This document shows, one piece after another, positions 49,671-62,509 of a stretch of DNA of 64,000 nucleotides. The stretch comes from Meghimatium bilineatum (lineage: Eukaryota > Mollusca > Gastropoda > Stylommatophora > Philomycidae). Below the pieces are notes generated by a model. It was not told the DNA's origin. It made no database searches and saw only the letters and a list, made by a program, of their open reading frames with translations. Positions within the stretch are counted from its first letter, which is position 1, and each line of letters begins with the position of its first letter. The stretch spans positions 9,002,437-9,066,436 of the forward strand of contig CM067307.1 of the NCBI GenBank assembly GCA_034231615.1, read 5' to 3'. Made by a program: the position numbers and the translations under genes.

Positions 49671-50344
49671 ATCAGATCATCATCATAACACTCCTGACAC
49701 ATGCAGAGGTTCTCCAGTCTCATATTCAGTATATCCTTCAGCAAGTGGTAACTGACGGTTCTTGTTGAGAACTACTTTTGATTCCTATATACTGCTCATT
49801 TTTTGCAATGCCACACTTCACTCCTAGGACATGGATTCTAGCCATAGACACAGAAAAAGAAATACACCATACATATTCTAACTGACCTAATTACTTGATT
49901 GTTTTGTCTTGTCCTATCCATTTTTGCTGCTAGGTGTCACAGGGAGCCAAAGTCTTCTTTCCTTTGCTAAATGTGACGCCGCTGCTATAGTGCAGCCTTG
50001 TTGTTCTAGTATTTCATAGATGTTATCTATCCATCTTCTGCATATTCCCGTTTCTCTTTTCAGATGATCTTTTTAATAGAAAGCTATCGATGGTATGCAA
50101 TATGGTTCCATTCTAATTAGGTGATTGAATCCTTTAATCTTTTGTGTGTCTATGTATTCTTTGCACAATATTGTTTTCACCAGATTTCTTATAGTGTCAT
50201 TGTTTATTCTATCTCTTTTTGTTACCCACAGTGCTGGTCTCAGGCACTTTATTTCAGATACAGCGAGTTTTTTTTCTAGTTTCCGTGGGAAAATTTCTTG
50301 ACTGCTTTAAAAAAATAGTATTGTCTATTGAACTACCACTAGTC

Positions 50345-50790
50345 ACTGGCCATCCTAGCAAAAGGATATCTGCTCTTTCATTTCACCCAACTTCCGCCTG
50401 TCCAGGCACAAAAATGAAGGTCTTCAGCAAAGACTTTGTCATTTACTTCAGCTACTGATGGCATAGATAGCCTGAATCTTTTCAAGCATAGGTCTAATAA
50501 TAAAATCAGTCAGAAAACAGGCACAGGTTGCACTTTGAGATTCCAATCATATCATTGCCCTGATCACTGCAATTATCCCCATCATCATACTACTAGTGGT
50601 TGTATAAAAAGTGGCACTTTTGTTCCCAATATATCTCCCTCTACATTGAGCTGTGAATGCCTAAGCACTGTGCATGTGCTGAACAACTGACCCATCAGTC
50701 TAGAGAATAATATCTCCATCTGAAGAATTCTCACTGATTAGAGCCTGGACTTCTGAATCTATATGCGCTGGAATGTATTGTCAACTGTTG
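50345..50790 (-). mobile_element. Degraded RNase H-type LINE copy
   Basis: Line-by-line similarity to the RNase H segment of the copies at 29.4 and 60.2 kb (for instance ATCTGCTCTTTCATT, GTCCAGGCACAAAAATGAAG, CTGAATCTATATGCG). Broken. Confidence 0.7.
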
Positions 50791-51852
50791 TGTGTTGCAT
50801 CCTCAATATGAATCATGAACTATTGAGTCATGTATACTTCATACTTTTTAAACTGTAGTTTGTCTGTTGCCCGTATAATATTGGGTGTTAAACTGTTGCC
50901 TCCTATATATTACAACTGTTGTGTGTTCGTCATTTGGTATTTTATTTACGTGATATAGGATTTGTGATTGTGTTCAATAATTGTGGATTACTTTGTGCTT
51001 TCATACTTCACACATTGGTATACAGTACAAAGTATGATTAGACATGACCCATAAGTATAATACAATATCCTGAGCAATTGATTATTTGTTGGCAGGTATG
51101 TTTGGCACACTAGTTCTGATGCATTTACAAAAATAATTTTGCCAATATTAATGAGGAAAAATCTATGGAGATAAGTTCTTTGATCAATACTTTCGGCTGG
51201 CTGATTTCTGTTCTGTTGAGAGGGGACAGAGTATATGTGTGTATATTCTAGTATAATGAAATCAATCATGCAACAACAATGTGAAAAGTGCAACTATGGT
51301 AAAATTTTATGATAATGAAGGTCAGAATCCCAGTTAGCTGGAACTTGGTACAACAGTAGAAGACTTCCCCCACCCCAATATAACACACACACAAATACAA
51401 TTCATTACTTTGAAAATATTTATACAACTTGCTCAACATGTTGGTATATGATATATACTGATACCTTTAAAAAGTTTGAAGACTAGAAAGAATTATTTTT
51501 TCCCTGAACTCATCTGTGGGCACAAAGTTCTGAATTGAATTATCTAGATTCTACATGAGGTTTAATACAAGCATCAGTACAACATTAAAAGTGACAATAC
51601 TTTAGCATTCACAATACATACATGCTCTGGAAAAAGCAGGCCCTTATCTAATTTAATCCTGTGCGCTGATCCACACAATGTCACTTGCCTAGATTGATGC
51701 CTTTGATCAATAGCCACTTTGTATATACTTTGATTAACCAACTAATGAAAAGCACTGGATACATTGGCTCAGCAAACATAAATGATGTTTGGGATCAGCA
51801 CGAAGAACTATTCTGGAGAAGACCCCTGTAAATGGCCACTTCAAAATTAGAT

Positions 51853-52440
51853 ACACGCATGTGGTTGCATCTGTGGGTCTCACCAATGGCCCACTAGACA
51901 TACCATCCATGCAACAGAAAACCTTAGTGGATGACATGCCGTTATATTGAGGTTATCTTCTTATAGAAGCTTCATGGCATGTCATCTATACAGTTATGAT
52001 TTTGTTTTGTTGTTGAAATGTTTTTCATGTTTGCCTGAATATATATGTATGCACCCTCTGTGGTTGGGAGGGAGCCAGAGATGTAGTGTGCAGCACTGAG
52101 GAGGAGAAAACTGACATCACTGTTTTTCCTATGGCTGAGGCCCATCATAGAGGCACAGTGACTCAGGACGTGACAATCCTTTTGACTTGAACATTTGGTT
52201 GCATGCCTGGAGCAATAGAGAAGTTCGGCATAACCAGTAGTCAATTGGTGGCAGGGAGTGGGCACAGTGAATCCTATCTTGGCTGCACTGGCTCAGAGCA
52301 GTGCATAGGTTGAAACCTACCATCCTGGTTCTGGCCCGAGGTGAGCAGAAAATCCACAGACTTTCCAGCAATATAATGCCATTTTAATGTCATTGGGTCA
52401 AAGGACATGAGCCCATGGACTGCTGGATCAGCAACAATCC
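51853..52440 (+). mobile_element. Second copy of the AACC-tailed retroposon
   Basis: About 95% identical to 48741-49354 over ~580 bp, direct orientation, ~3.1 kb away. Differs by a ~20-bp replacement near 52325 and a decayed tail (CAACAATCCAACC). Different flanks, so a separate insertion rather than a segmental duplication. Confidence 0.85.
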
Positions 52441-52673
52441 AACCATTAGTTTACCAGCAGAATGGATTGGTTTAAGTGCTTGTTTTATGGAAATAGAGAG
52501 TTAATATTGAGACAGAGACAAAAGTTATTTTGAACATAGTATGCAGATGAATGATTCACTAAACAAATAGAAAATAATAAAGTAAAATGACTGGAAGATG
52601 AGAGAGCATGTACAATTATGCCATGATCAAAACAGTTTTAAGTTGTAATTAGCCATAAGAGTCACTTGTGTGT

Positions 52674-52946
52674 TGTCAGGGCCCTAAAGGGGAGAAAAGA
52701 ATAGTGACACCATTACCTGCCGTGACACCATTACCTGCCATGACAGTATTATATCATAAGGTAACTAAGGAGGATTTATGGGTGGAGTTGGCTATCCTAT
52801 CCAGTAGAGGGTCAAGTGAAGTCATGCTGACGTTGGATTTGTCAGGCTGAGAGAGGCAGATATTGCTGTAAATTATGACACACATATACCACTTTTCAAA
52901 CTGTATCCTGCTAATCTGCAGAATTTGAGAATGAACGAAGAAGAAG
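52674..52946 (+). mobile_element. Long SINE (subfamily L)
   Basis: GTGTTGTCAGGGCCCTAAAG, GGAGTTGGCTATCCTATCC, AATCTGCAGAATTTGAGAAT, tail GAACGAAGAAGAAGAA. Contains a small internal duplication of ACACCATTACCTGCC. Confidence 0.82.
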
Positions 52947-53984
52947 AACTATCAGATTTCAAATAATTTTTTGATGTTCTGTACTCAAAGGCAAGGCGTG
53001 ACTTTCTAAGGTCTGTAAGTAATAATATAGAACCCAACATCCATGTAGACTTTATCACACTGATTTTTTTTACATACAATATATGTCTATGAGCAGGTTG
53101 TCGATTTGAAATAATATTCAATATATCTGTGAAATCCTTGGCACCAAAAGCATTTAATGAATAGCAAATCTTTAACATTTACATTCTGTCTTAACCCTAT
53201 GTTACTTTCCATACATGAAGATGATACCATTTTGCTATAATAAGCGTTTACAGTCATTACTTTCTAACTATTATAGAGCTACCTCCCCTAGTAAGAATTT
53301 AAAAATTTGCTTGCAGAGCTTAAAAATTAAGCTTGTGAGCTCTCCAGGTTTGGAGAAATATCAAGCCCATTACAGGCAATTTTTAAGAGCCTGAAGAAGA
53401 CGCTTACAAAATGTGAGAACTTGTCATAGAAAGAAACATTTGTTTTCTACTTCTTTTTCTCCCCACTCATTAGTTATTACTCAACTATTAATATTTATAA
53501 GATTTATAAATTTTAAAAATTACTGCAGACTGACAAAATGTTATACTGCATTTATACTGTTATGTTGTAAAAAATATAGTTAAATTTGAATATATAAGCA
53601 ATGCTTATACAGACACCTCACCGCTGACTGTGCTCGACAAACTTCATGAACATCAAGCAAGTCCATAATTAGCTGCTCATGTAAAACAAACCTGTAAATT
53701 ACTGAAGATGGTGATTTTTCTGGATGCCTGATTTATCCAGTCATGTTTTACATGCTACAGATTGAGCTTCGCATCAAGATAAATTTGAAAAAGTAAAACA
53801 TACATACAGCATACAAATCTTAATTCATTGACAAATCATACGACTTGTTTTTTTTTTACATGGGGCATTAATATATGTATTACATAATTAACTAGAAAAC
53901 AACAATATATCTATGTTCATACTGTTTACACAACAATATATGATATACACCTGCATTTTAACACAAATGTCTTAGAGCTCCTCA

Positions 53985-54645
53985 TTCATGTCTGATATTG
54001 CACATCAGATGGCTTCTCATAGATTTGATATTCACAGAAATATCTGATAGCTCCTCACAAACCAGATATTTCACATGGATATCTGATAGCACTTTACACA
54101 CTTGATATAGCACACCAACATTTGATGCCACCTCACATACCTGATATTTCACACCAGATTAATCTTTACACACCTTATATTTTACACCAACATCTGATAG
54201 TTTCTCACACACTTGATATAGCACACCAATATCTGATAGCACATCACACACCTGATATTTCACACCAATATCTGATAGTTTCTCACACACCAGATATTCT
54301 AAATCCCCAATGAATGATTTCTCCATCAATCCTAAAAATTGGGAAGTACTGACTGATGATACAAACACAAATGTTCTGTGACATGATGGCATAAAGAAAA
54401 GGTCATATACTTCACAGTAAAATATGATGGTTACACATAGGCCTATTTCACAGTAATAGATAATAAACCTAATACACTTGAAAGTAAGCAGCAATGCTTT
54501 ATAGCTCCTACCTGATATTTCACATTAGTAAATGATAGTGCCTCATACACCAAACATTTCACAGCAATAGATGATAGATCCAGACATCTCACAGCAATAG
54601 ATGATAGATCCAGACATCTCACAGCAATAGATGATAGCTCATTTC
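53985..54645. repeat. ~39-bp degenerate minisatellite
   Basis: Variants of CACCTGATATTTCACACCAA plus TATCTGATAGTTTCTCACA; many point differences and gaps, so old. Confidence 0.8.
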
Positions 54646-55337
54646 ATTCAAAATATAACCAAAAAAACCCAGCCTATTTAATGAGATGGTTATGCGTAAT
54701 GTTAACTATAGGTTAAGCATCTTCATGTTTCAAATTCAAAATTAGCTTAAACATCCAGAAAATTGTGCAAAATGAAGGAATGTGTTAGTCCTCCACATTT
54801 CACATCATGTTTTTGTTTTCAATGTTCTGTTATTTCCTTATCATTCATTTATTGTTTGCTTTTCGACAAAATACTATTCCTGAAATGTCAAGAAATGTAT
54901 TATTCCCTTCATTTATTATTATCATGAACACTTGTCATCAACATGATCCTTGTGATATTATCGACTGTTTTGTATTAGAGTGGTGCCTTACTTATCTGAT
55001 CCTCTGGGTTGTGAGCACCCTTTCTTCTCTGTGCCAGGTGCATGTCTTTTTCAGCTGTGTTGTATTTGTATAAAGGGTGTTTGTGATGGACGGGTTTGGT
55101 TGAAATAGTTGTTTCTGCAGGTCTTGTAGTGCAGGACATTCAATAAGGTAATTTATTTTACTGTTTCCTCCTCTTGTCTGTTGTAGTGTTGCTAAATCTA
55201 CTTAAATTTAGCACAAAATAACCTTTTAACAAATTTGTTTTAAAATAATATAAAAATATTTTCATTTTTGCAACCGAAATTCGTATCAATATGGAAAATC
55301 TATACTAATTGACACCTTTGCTTATACATATACATAT

Positions 55338-55896
55338 ATCATCATCATCAAGTGCCATCTCCACAACAAAGGTTTGCTGCAACAGACCTCCAACATTCCT
55401 TGTCTCTTGTCTTGGTAGTGCACTTTGCTAGACTGTAACCTGTTTATCTTGTGATGTTACTCTCCCACTTGTATCTCTACCTACCTCTTGCTCGCTTTCC
55501 TTTGACTTTACCCTCAAGTAAAGTCTTCAATAAGGGGTCATGACTTTTAATGTGTCCAAAATATTTTATTTGCCTGATCTTTATTTCTTTTAGTTATTCT
55601 TTCTTCATATTAAGTGTGTTTTTAGCACCTCTTTATTTGTTTTTTTATTCCCTTTCCATGATGTTCTCCCTATTCTTCTATATACCCACATCTCAAAGGC
55701 ATCAATTCTGTCTTCTAATTGTTTATTTAGTGTCCATGTTTCTGAGCCATACATTAATATAGAATACATATAGAATTTTATAATTTTCATTTATAATTTG
55801 TTTAGATGTTAATAATTTCCTCATGTCATTGAAGGTACTTTTTTTTAGCCATTCCAATTCTCCTTTAAACTTCTGTTTCACATCTGCCGTCATAAG

Positions 55897-55900
<4 letters not shown>
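55338..55900 (-). mobile_element. RTE-type LINE, 3' portion
   Basis: Minus strand counterpart of 23790-24275 but extending further 5': ADVKQKFKGELEWLKK near 55870, SILMYGSETWTLNKQLEDR, WVYRRIGRTSWKG, ending in the TGATGATGATGA tail (55338-55352). Frame broken once or more; older than the first copy. Confidence 0.85.

Positions 55901-55901
<1 letters not shown>

Positions 55902-55968
<67 letters not shown>
55902..55968. repeat. (TA)n microsatellite
   Basis: About 33 TA units. Adjoins the 5' end of the RTE LINE. Confidence 0.97.
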
Positions 55969-55970
<2 letters not shown>

Positions 55971-55984
55971 GGTGGGGTGGAACA

Positions 55985-56372
55985 TCACTGACTTCCAGAC
56001 CACTTGTAGGCGTTATATATGTTGTGCTGCAGTTGTGACTCCCATATCAATTTTATGTATGTTCTGCAACACTTCTGTCTCCCAGATCACTTCTATATAT
56101 TGCCTGTACTACTTCTGACTCCCAGACCACTTGTGTATATTGTCTGTAACATTTCTGACTCCCATATTACTTGTATATATATTGATGTAGCAATACTGAC
56201 TCCCCGATTACTTGTATATATTGATCTAGCACTACTGACTCCCAGATTACTTGTATATATTGATCTAGCACTACTGACTCCCAGATTACTTGTATATATT
56301 GATGTAGCACTACTGACTCCCAGATTACTTGTATATATTGATGTAGCACTACTGACTCCCACATAAGTTGCT
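55985..56372. repeat. 39-bp minisatellite
   Basis: Unit TGACTCCCAGATTACTTGTA plus TATATTGATGTAGCACTAC; the right half is well conserved and the left half degenerate. Divisible by three, hence spurious open frames. Confidence 0.93.
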
Positions 56373-56529
56373 TAAATTTCCTGTAACCTACTAACTAGAT
56401 CTAAAATTTGTGAACATAATTTGAGCAGGGATTGATTATAGGGTCAGACAGATTACTTTCATATTTGTGGTCAGTACTTGCGAGTGTTGATGGTAATGAT
56501 AGAGCTGATAAGTATGGACACAGTATCAC

Positions 56530-56800
56530 AAGATACATGAGTAGATCATCCTCACACAGTCAATGTACAGAGAGACCGTGTCTATTTGTAAGATTTTCAG
56601 AAATGTGAATTATGGCCACTCTGAAGATTGCAGGAGATTTGGAGTAAAGATTGGAATGACCTGGAAAGATAAACATAATAGATATATGAAGAGATTGACC
56701 AATCAACGCAGAACTGGAACTGTTAGCCAAAACACTGATGGATTTGCTGAGATGGAGATTGAAGCACCTATGGTCTTGTCTGGTGTGCACTGATGGTAAC
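56530..56800 (+). mobile_element. Probable old LINE fragment (RNase H-type 3' region)
   Basis: Reads RLTNQRRTGTVSQNTDG, resembling MMVNQHRTGTVSRSVMAD in the LINE at 60195-61740. Flanks do not align. Confidence 0.4.
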
Positions 56801-57394
56801 CCCTGCACTTATAACTCTTAATTGGACCAACTATGCAACAGTTGACCTATAACAGCACATCACCCCCATCTCTCCTTCCCAATCCCATGAGATGTACATG
56901 GGAATGCATGCTGAGGATTCATGTGGATCCTTATTCTGCTCCACAGCACAGGTACCAAGTCTAACTTGTTTGATTCCCACTTTGTTACAATCACAGTATA
57001 GGTGCAACATCAGAGTATCATTATGGAACATATACCTATGGTATATAACCTGTCAAGCCTGTAGATAAGTCTTCAGACCCCTCCTCCCTGTAGGAATTCA
57101 GAATATAACTTTTAGAGTGATCTCTTCCCCCCCCCCCCTCCCCAGAAAAAAACAAGACACCAGAAATATCATGTATATGAATCAATTATGCAAGAAAATG
57201 AGAGACTGAATATTATTTAAGGTAATATAGCACACCCACCACACTCCCCCCCCCACATAAACACTAAAGACATATCTATGGCCCTGTAACCAGTGGAACC
57301 ATCTCCAACACCCAGATCAGACTATTAAGTGCTTTTGAAGCATATATGCATGTATCTGATAACATATAGGCATATATCTGCAGGATAAAGAATG

Positions 57395-57545
57395 TTGGTC
57401 ACCTCATCTCTGAATGCCTTGCTTAAGTTGGATGTGATACATTGAAAACAATAGATATCATCGCCAAGCTGTAAGCTATGACATGAAGCATTCTGCTCTC
57501 TGGGCTACATACTGCTAACTTGCAGTGGAAGTTTGAGAATGAGCA
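57395..57545 (+). mobile_element. Long SINE (subfamily L), 3' half
   Basis: GTTGGATGTGATACATTG, GCCAAGCTGTAAGCTATGAC, TCTCTGGGCTACATACTGC and GTGGAAGTTTGAGAATGAGC. Confidence 0.7.
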
Positions 57546-58025
57546 CAGGGAAAAAGCTCTAAGACCTAGTACTGTGAGGTCCATAATAGTTCTCAATTCT
57601 TCTGTATCCTTATGTGGATCACCATCTTTCAGATTAAAAAAAATAATCATGGAATACTCGTTACTTAAAACTATAAAAAAATACAACCTGACATAAATTT
57701 TAGACATATAAAAAGACAGAATTGTTTTGAAAGTTTTATCATAGAGGGAAAAGTTCCAGGAAAAATAACAATAGGCAGACCATTGTAGTGAATGACACAG
57801 GATATTAAAGACCTTCTGAACATGACACTGGAAGAGACTGGACAGTTTGCACAGAACTGAGAGGTTTACTGAGTGGTTGTGAGGACAATGTTCACATAAA
57901 TAGATAAGAGTTATGGAACTGCTCAAACATAATGTGAAGCTTCTACAAATATTACAGACACCATCAAGTGTCATGTTAGTTAGGGTAAATGACCATTGAT
58001 CTCCATAATTATCTGTCCTTAATTC

Positions 58026-58208
58026 AGTGGAATCTCTCAATAGTACATATGTTTTAGCAACTAATTTCCCTGTTTAACAATACTTGACAAAATCACCAAT
58101 TACATTTATTCCTTATTGTTGGTATACTGCAGGTCCATATAGAAAATCTCTGTTATTATATAAATATTTCATTAGTCCGGACCAGTTTGTTATAATGGGA
58201 TTCACTGT
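58026..58208. mobile_element. pogo/Tc1-type MITE
   Basis: Ends CAGTGGAATCTCTCAATAG and, as complement, TACAGTGAATCCCATTATAA; interior GTCCGGACCAGTTTGTTAT. This is the TIR style of pogo-like elements, which insert at TA. Similar to 42762-42968. Confidence 0.65.
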
Positions 58209-58209
58209 A

Positions 58210-59440
58210 TTCAGTTCAGATGTTGACAGGTTTGTGCATTGTGAAGTTAAGTTGTTCCGAATTTTGTTCTTGGAATGTTTGCAGACATGTGAAATAAATA
58301 AGAATCACACATCAACTGTGATTATCACAGATCTGTACAAGACTGAAATATGTACAGTACACTGAAAAATGTTTATCATGCAAACACATACAATACATGT
58401 ATATGTCATAACATAAATATAAATGTTGGCTTCATCCTTCATAACTGACTGTGAACACAAATATATCACTTGAAGTTGGAATGAACAAAGAAAACAAGTT
58501 TGGTTGTATTTTTTTAACAAAGAAAAAAATATGTATGAGGAATGTGTGATAGTCTGTATGAAATAAGCCACATGTAGGTCACAGAAAAGTCAATCACTGG
58601 CACAACAGATAATGAATTGCACCTGTACATCCACTGGGTATAAGTTAATTTGGGGCTAACAGTTCAATAATATGAAAACACAAAGTTAGTTGTACAAAGT
58701 ATACCACAAACATGTCAACCTGTAATGTTGCTTTGACAGTGCCAAATTTTCAAATATATTTCTTGATTGCTATAAACTTTCTGTTACTGTACATCTGTAC
58801 TTTACCACACTACTAGTGCTTTGTGCTAGTTTTGTAGAGTTATTTGTGGCAATGAAAATTTTCAAATTAATTAATGAACACTTTACTGACCAGCAATTCA
58901 CAGCATACTCATATTTCACTACCACTGGCGTTCACAAATTTTTGAGACACCAACAGCATCGTCTTTATATATCCTTTATAACATCAAACTCATGCTATTG
59001 AACTTTGAAATTTTCTGTCTCATTATGACTTTGATTTTTTTGAGTGAATTTGAAAGCCCCAAATCATACTTATTATAATGATGGACATGGTTTTAGATTA
59101 CTTTCTATATATCACAAAAACACACATTCGAGAATTTCAGATTTTTCTAGAATAACATTTATATACCATGTCGAGAGACTCTATTTCATAGGTTCTGCCA
59201 ATTGGGAAAGACAGTATCCTGAATGAGCTATTCTTAGTAATACTATCACTACAGCTGCCATATTTCTGAAGTATCATAATGGTGTCAATAATTGTCGAAG
59301 TCGGTCACCAAGTATGTATAATAGAAATTCTGCAACTGTCAAATATGGTCAGTAAAGTGTTAAAACATGTACTATATATTCTCAGATACAGAATCTATAT
59401 GAGTTTCAACAGCATACAAGAACTACACAGAGCAGCATTA
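58210..59440. other. No recognisable feature
   Basis: Mixed AT-rich sequence; no exon, repeat or element identified. Confidence 0.5.
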
Positions 59441-59450
59441 TATTATCACT

Positions 59451-59611
59451 TCTTCTTCTTCAGCGTTCATTCTCAAACTCCCGCTCGATCTCCCTTGTAG
59501 CAGGACCATGGTCATACTAGATTTCCAGCAGGATGTAGTCCAGAGAATAGAAATGTATTGTGTCGCTGTTTTATTTGCACCAATGGCCAGACACATCTGT
59601 CTTCTGCTGAG
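59451..59611 (-). mobile_element. Short SINE (subfamily S)
   Basis: CTTCTTCTTCAGCGTTCAT tail on the plus strand, CCAGCAGGATGTAGTCCAG and CAGACACATCTGTCTTC head. Flanks share ATCACTT, a partly decayed duplication. Confidence 0.85.
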
Positions 59612-59844
59612 TATCATCACTTGAAATGGAGAGCACAGGTTTCTACCCTATGCACACCATATCTGGTACTGTAAGAACATTTATTCACAGCCTGTTTGTA
59701 GATTTTTCAATCAGGAAATTATAGTTGTGGTTTCAGAACACTAAACAAACAAAAAATCCATGTAAGGAATGTAGTAAATATATTTAATTATATTTGTGAT
59801 CTGTGTATTAGGTTATAAATATGTAAATAATATATTGTTATGCC

Positions 59845-59849
<5 letters not shown>

Positions 59850-59913
<64 letters not shown>
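59850..59913. repeat. (TA)n(CA)n microsatellite
   Basis: TA run followed by ACACAC run. Confidence 0.97.
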
Positions 59914-59914
<1 letters not shown>

Positions 59915-59919
59915 TACAC

Positions 59920-60058
59920 AGAAGAATCAGGAGAACTTCATGGAAAGAGAAGAAAATGAACACTGAGGTTCTGACAACACTTTGCATGAAAAAATAACTA
60001 TTGCAGGATCAAATAAATAGTGTTTTGGATATATTAAAAGACATGACACCTTGTTTAA
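59920..60058 (+). mobile_element. RTE-type LINE fragment
   Basis: RRIRRTSWKEKKMNTEVLTT and DILKDMT match RRIGRTSWKEKKTNKEVLKT and IKRHDT of the 23.8-kb copy; heavily decayed. Confidence 0.6.
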
Positions 60059-60060
60059 TA

Positions 60061-60135
60061 ATGACAGGATTCAAACCTGGTACCTTGGCCGCCACAGACG
60101 CACTCTGTACCACACCACCACAGAGCAGGACAACA
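60061..60135 (-). mobile_element. tRNA-derived SINE (family T), head only
   Basis: Minus strand GGTGGTGTGGTACAGAGTGC and B box CCAGGTTTGAATCCTGTC. Confidence 0.6.
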
Positions 60136-60194
60136 CTGTATATACTGTCTATAAATAAAAATAAATTTTTCCTTGAACAATCACATGGTAAAGA

Positions 60195-61740
60195 AACCCA
60201 TGCCACAAGTTTCGTGTCCGGGAAAAGTTTAGAAAGAACTAGCACAATGAGATATCTGGGTGTGTTTTTTGACAGAAGCCTGAGTTTTAGGGAACATGTT
60301 GACCACATCATAAGGGCAGGCAAAGGCTTAGCAGCAATGAAGGTTATGGCTGCTGCGCAGTGTAAGCAAAGATTGTTATTTCTTTTGTACCAGGGTTTGG
60401 TTGTGGCTGTGGTGGAATATGCACTGGCAATTCTGACTCTTAGCCAAACTCAGATCGAAAGACTGGATAGAGTCCAGAATGCAGCAATGCGTATCATTCT
60501 GGGATGCACAAGAGACACATCGACAAGAGCTATGCGATACCTACTTGACTGCCCAACAGCTGAGCATAGATTACAGTATTGCCGAGCACGGGCGTACCTT
60601 CAAATACATGCACTCGCAGAAGACGGATGTGTCGGGCCATTGGCGCAAATAAAACGGCGACACAACGCATTTCCATTTTCTGGACTACATCCTGCTGGAA
60701 ATCTAGTAGGATCATGGTCCTGCTAGATCCAGTAGGAGTTTGAGAATGAATGCAGAAGAAGAAGAAATACATGCAGATAAGGAACACCCGTTGCATTCCG
60801 AAATACAGAAAGTTAAAGGCAGCAGACTCAAGAGAGGAAGGTCGTGGATGGGACGTGCTGAGGATGTCATACAAAGCGTGTGCAGATTACAGGATGTGGC
60901 AGCAGGTGCAGAATGGATAGGTCTACCCACAGATTTCGAAACCTGTTTGAGAGTAGTAATATCACTTAGCAGGGAATGCAGAGAATGGTGTCCCACAGCT
61001 GTGGAGAAAGAAGTGCAGGCTTTAATCAGTGAGAATACCAAAGAGGGGGATGTGATTATATACACTGATGGATCTGTAATTAGGCATGTTCGCAGTGCTT
61101 GGGCCTTTACAGCTCAGTGCGCAGGTAAAACGATCAAGGAGGAAAATGGTGCCTTTGCGGTCACTACGAGTAGTATGACCATGGAGACTATAGCGGTGAA
61201 CAAGTCATTTGAGTGACTACGCACACAGAAGGTAACGCAGGTCTGCATCTTGAGTGACTCTATGAGTATGATTAAGAAGGTACAAGTGGGTCTCGTTCGC
61301 GAACAGTGGAATGAGGCCTTGAGAAAGGCGAGCTTGAAAGTGGTTACATTTATTTTCGTGCCGGGACATGTCGGCGTTCGAGGCAATGAAAGAGCAGATC
61401 AACTGGCATCATGCGCGATTGTGGCACAGGGCGATGGGGGAATGGATCGAGCTGATGTTTTGAACTCCTTAAGAGATATAACACGTGAGAGTGAGACTAA
61501 TGTGGATGATGATTCCTTTTCAATGGCTAGGATTAAAGATCAGGGATTGAAATGCGGTGTTGCTAGAGGTGAACATTTTGGAGGGCGCAGAAGAATGATG
61601 GTAAACCAGCATAGGACCGGTACTGTCAGCAGAAGTGTGATGGCGGATACACTCAAGGAGAGATCAGAGCAACTATGGATGTGTCCAGTTTGCAGTGATC
61701 ATGATCCGACGTCTAACTAACTAACTAAAAATAAATTTTG
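60195..61740 (+). mobile_element. RNase H-type LINE, 5' truncated, best copy, with nested SINE
   Basis: Ordered parts: RT thumb (LERTSTMRYLGVFFDRSLSF, VEYALAILTLSQTQIERLD, RIILGCTRDTSTRAMRYLL) to 60612; nested SINE; RADKEHPLHSEI and linker; RNase H with YTDGS (about 61062), TMETIAV, SDSMSMIKK and PGHVGVRGNERADQLA, i.e. the D-E-D-D catalytic set; C-terminal NQHRTGTVSRSVMADTLKER; then CTAACTAACTAA tail at 61718. One stop (after SFE, 61214-61216) breaks the frame. The RT palm is missing. Confidence 0.9.
60613..60764 (+). mobile_element. Short SINE (subfamily S), reference copy, nested in LINE
   Basis: Perfect 11-bp duplication AAATACATGCA at 60602-60612 and 60765-60775; removing the insert restores the LINE frame LQIHADKEHPL. 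Exactly 152 bp: head CTCGCAGAAGACGGATGTG, GCGCAAATAAAACGGCGAC, CCTGCTGGAAATCTAGTAGG, tail GAATGCAGAAGAAG. Confidence 0.95.
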
Positions 61741-61789
61741 AAGGGAAGGCTAACTGGCAAGAGCCCAGTGAAATGGCTCTTTTGTGAAA

Positions 61790-62340
61790 CTTTCACACAG
61801 GTTCTAATCTCAACAAGTTGACAGGTATAAAACAACAGACTATATTGATGATTCTTATCTCAACAAGTTGACAGGTATAAAACAACAGACTATATTGATG
61901 ATTCAACAATATGTTATCAAGATCCTGATGCAGACACAAATTCGTTGGGCAGGTCATTTGGTGTGTATGCCAGACCATCGTCTGCCAAAGATACTTCTCT
62001 ATGGTGAGCTAGAGATGGGTATACGATCTCAAGGTGGCCAAAGGAAGGGCTACAAGGACTCGTTAAAGGACTAACTGAAAGCCTTTGAAATAGACCACGA
62101 TACATGGGAAGAACTTGCACAAAATAGATCTACATGGCGTTCTAAAATAAAAAAGAGCGCATCATCTTGTGAAAAGAAGAGAAATGCATCAGCTCAACAG
62201 CAGAGAGTAGCTAGAAAGTCACGGATAAACCAAGATCCGTCTACAGTCGTCCTTCCATGTCCGAACTGTCCAAGGACATTTACAGCTCGAATAGGGGTCA
62301 TTAGCCACATACGAACTCATAATCAAGGACATAACTAAAA
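61790..62340 (+). mobile_element. Different LINE, C-terminal end with C2H2 finger
   Basis: RWAGHLVCMPDHRLPKILLY, GELEMG, SQGGQRKGYKD, DTWEELAQNRSTWRSK, then CPNCPRTFTARIGVISHIRT with H, a classic two-Cys two-His finger at the end of some LINE ORFs. One stop after KD. Its 5' part has a 55-bp tandem duplication (61800-61910). Confidence 0.82.
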
Positions 62341-62509
62341 TTGAATTTTCAAAAGTGGATGTAACAAATGGTCATCATCACGTGTGATGGATGAACAACA
62401 TACATCAAGTAAAGCAAAATATGGGAGTAGGAACAATGACAAGACTGTTCTCCTGCTGCTCAACTCCACATGTTGCTGGGATTAAAAATGGGAACAAACA
62501 AAAAATAAT

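Noticed and set aside
48741-52440. Segmental duplication of a 3-kb region
   Set aside because: Only the ~600-bp element is shared; the flanks differ and the first copy has its own target-site duplication.
56093-56366. Open frames with a 13-residue repeat (GVSSATSIYTSNL)
   Set aside because: Artefact of a 39-bp minisatellite, a multiple of three.
60001-61720. Host protein-coding gene with RNase H domain
   Set aside because: Two diverged copies, CTAA tail, RT thumb upstream and a broken frame show a truncated LINE.
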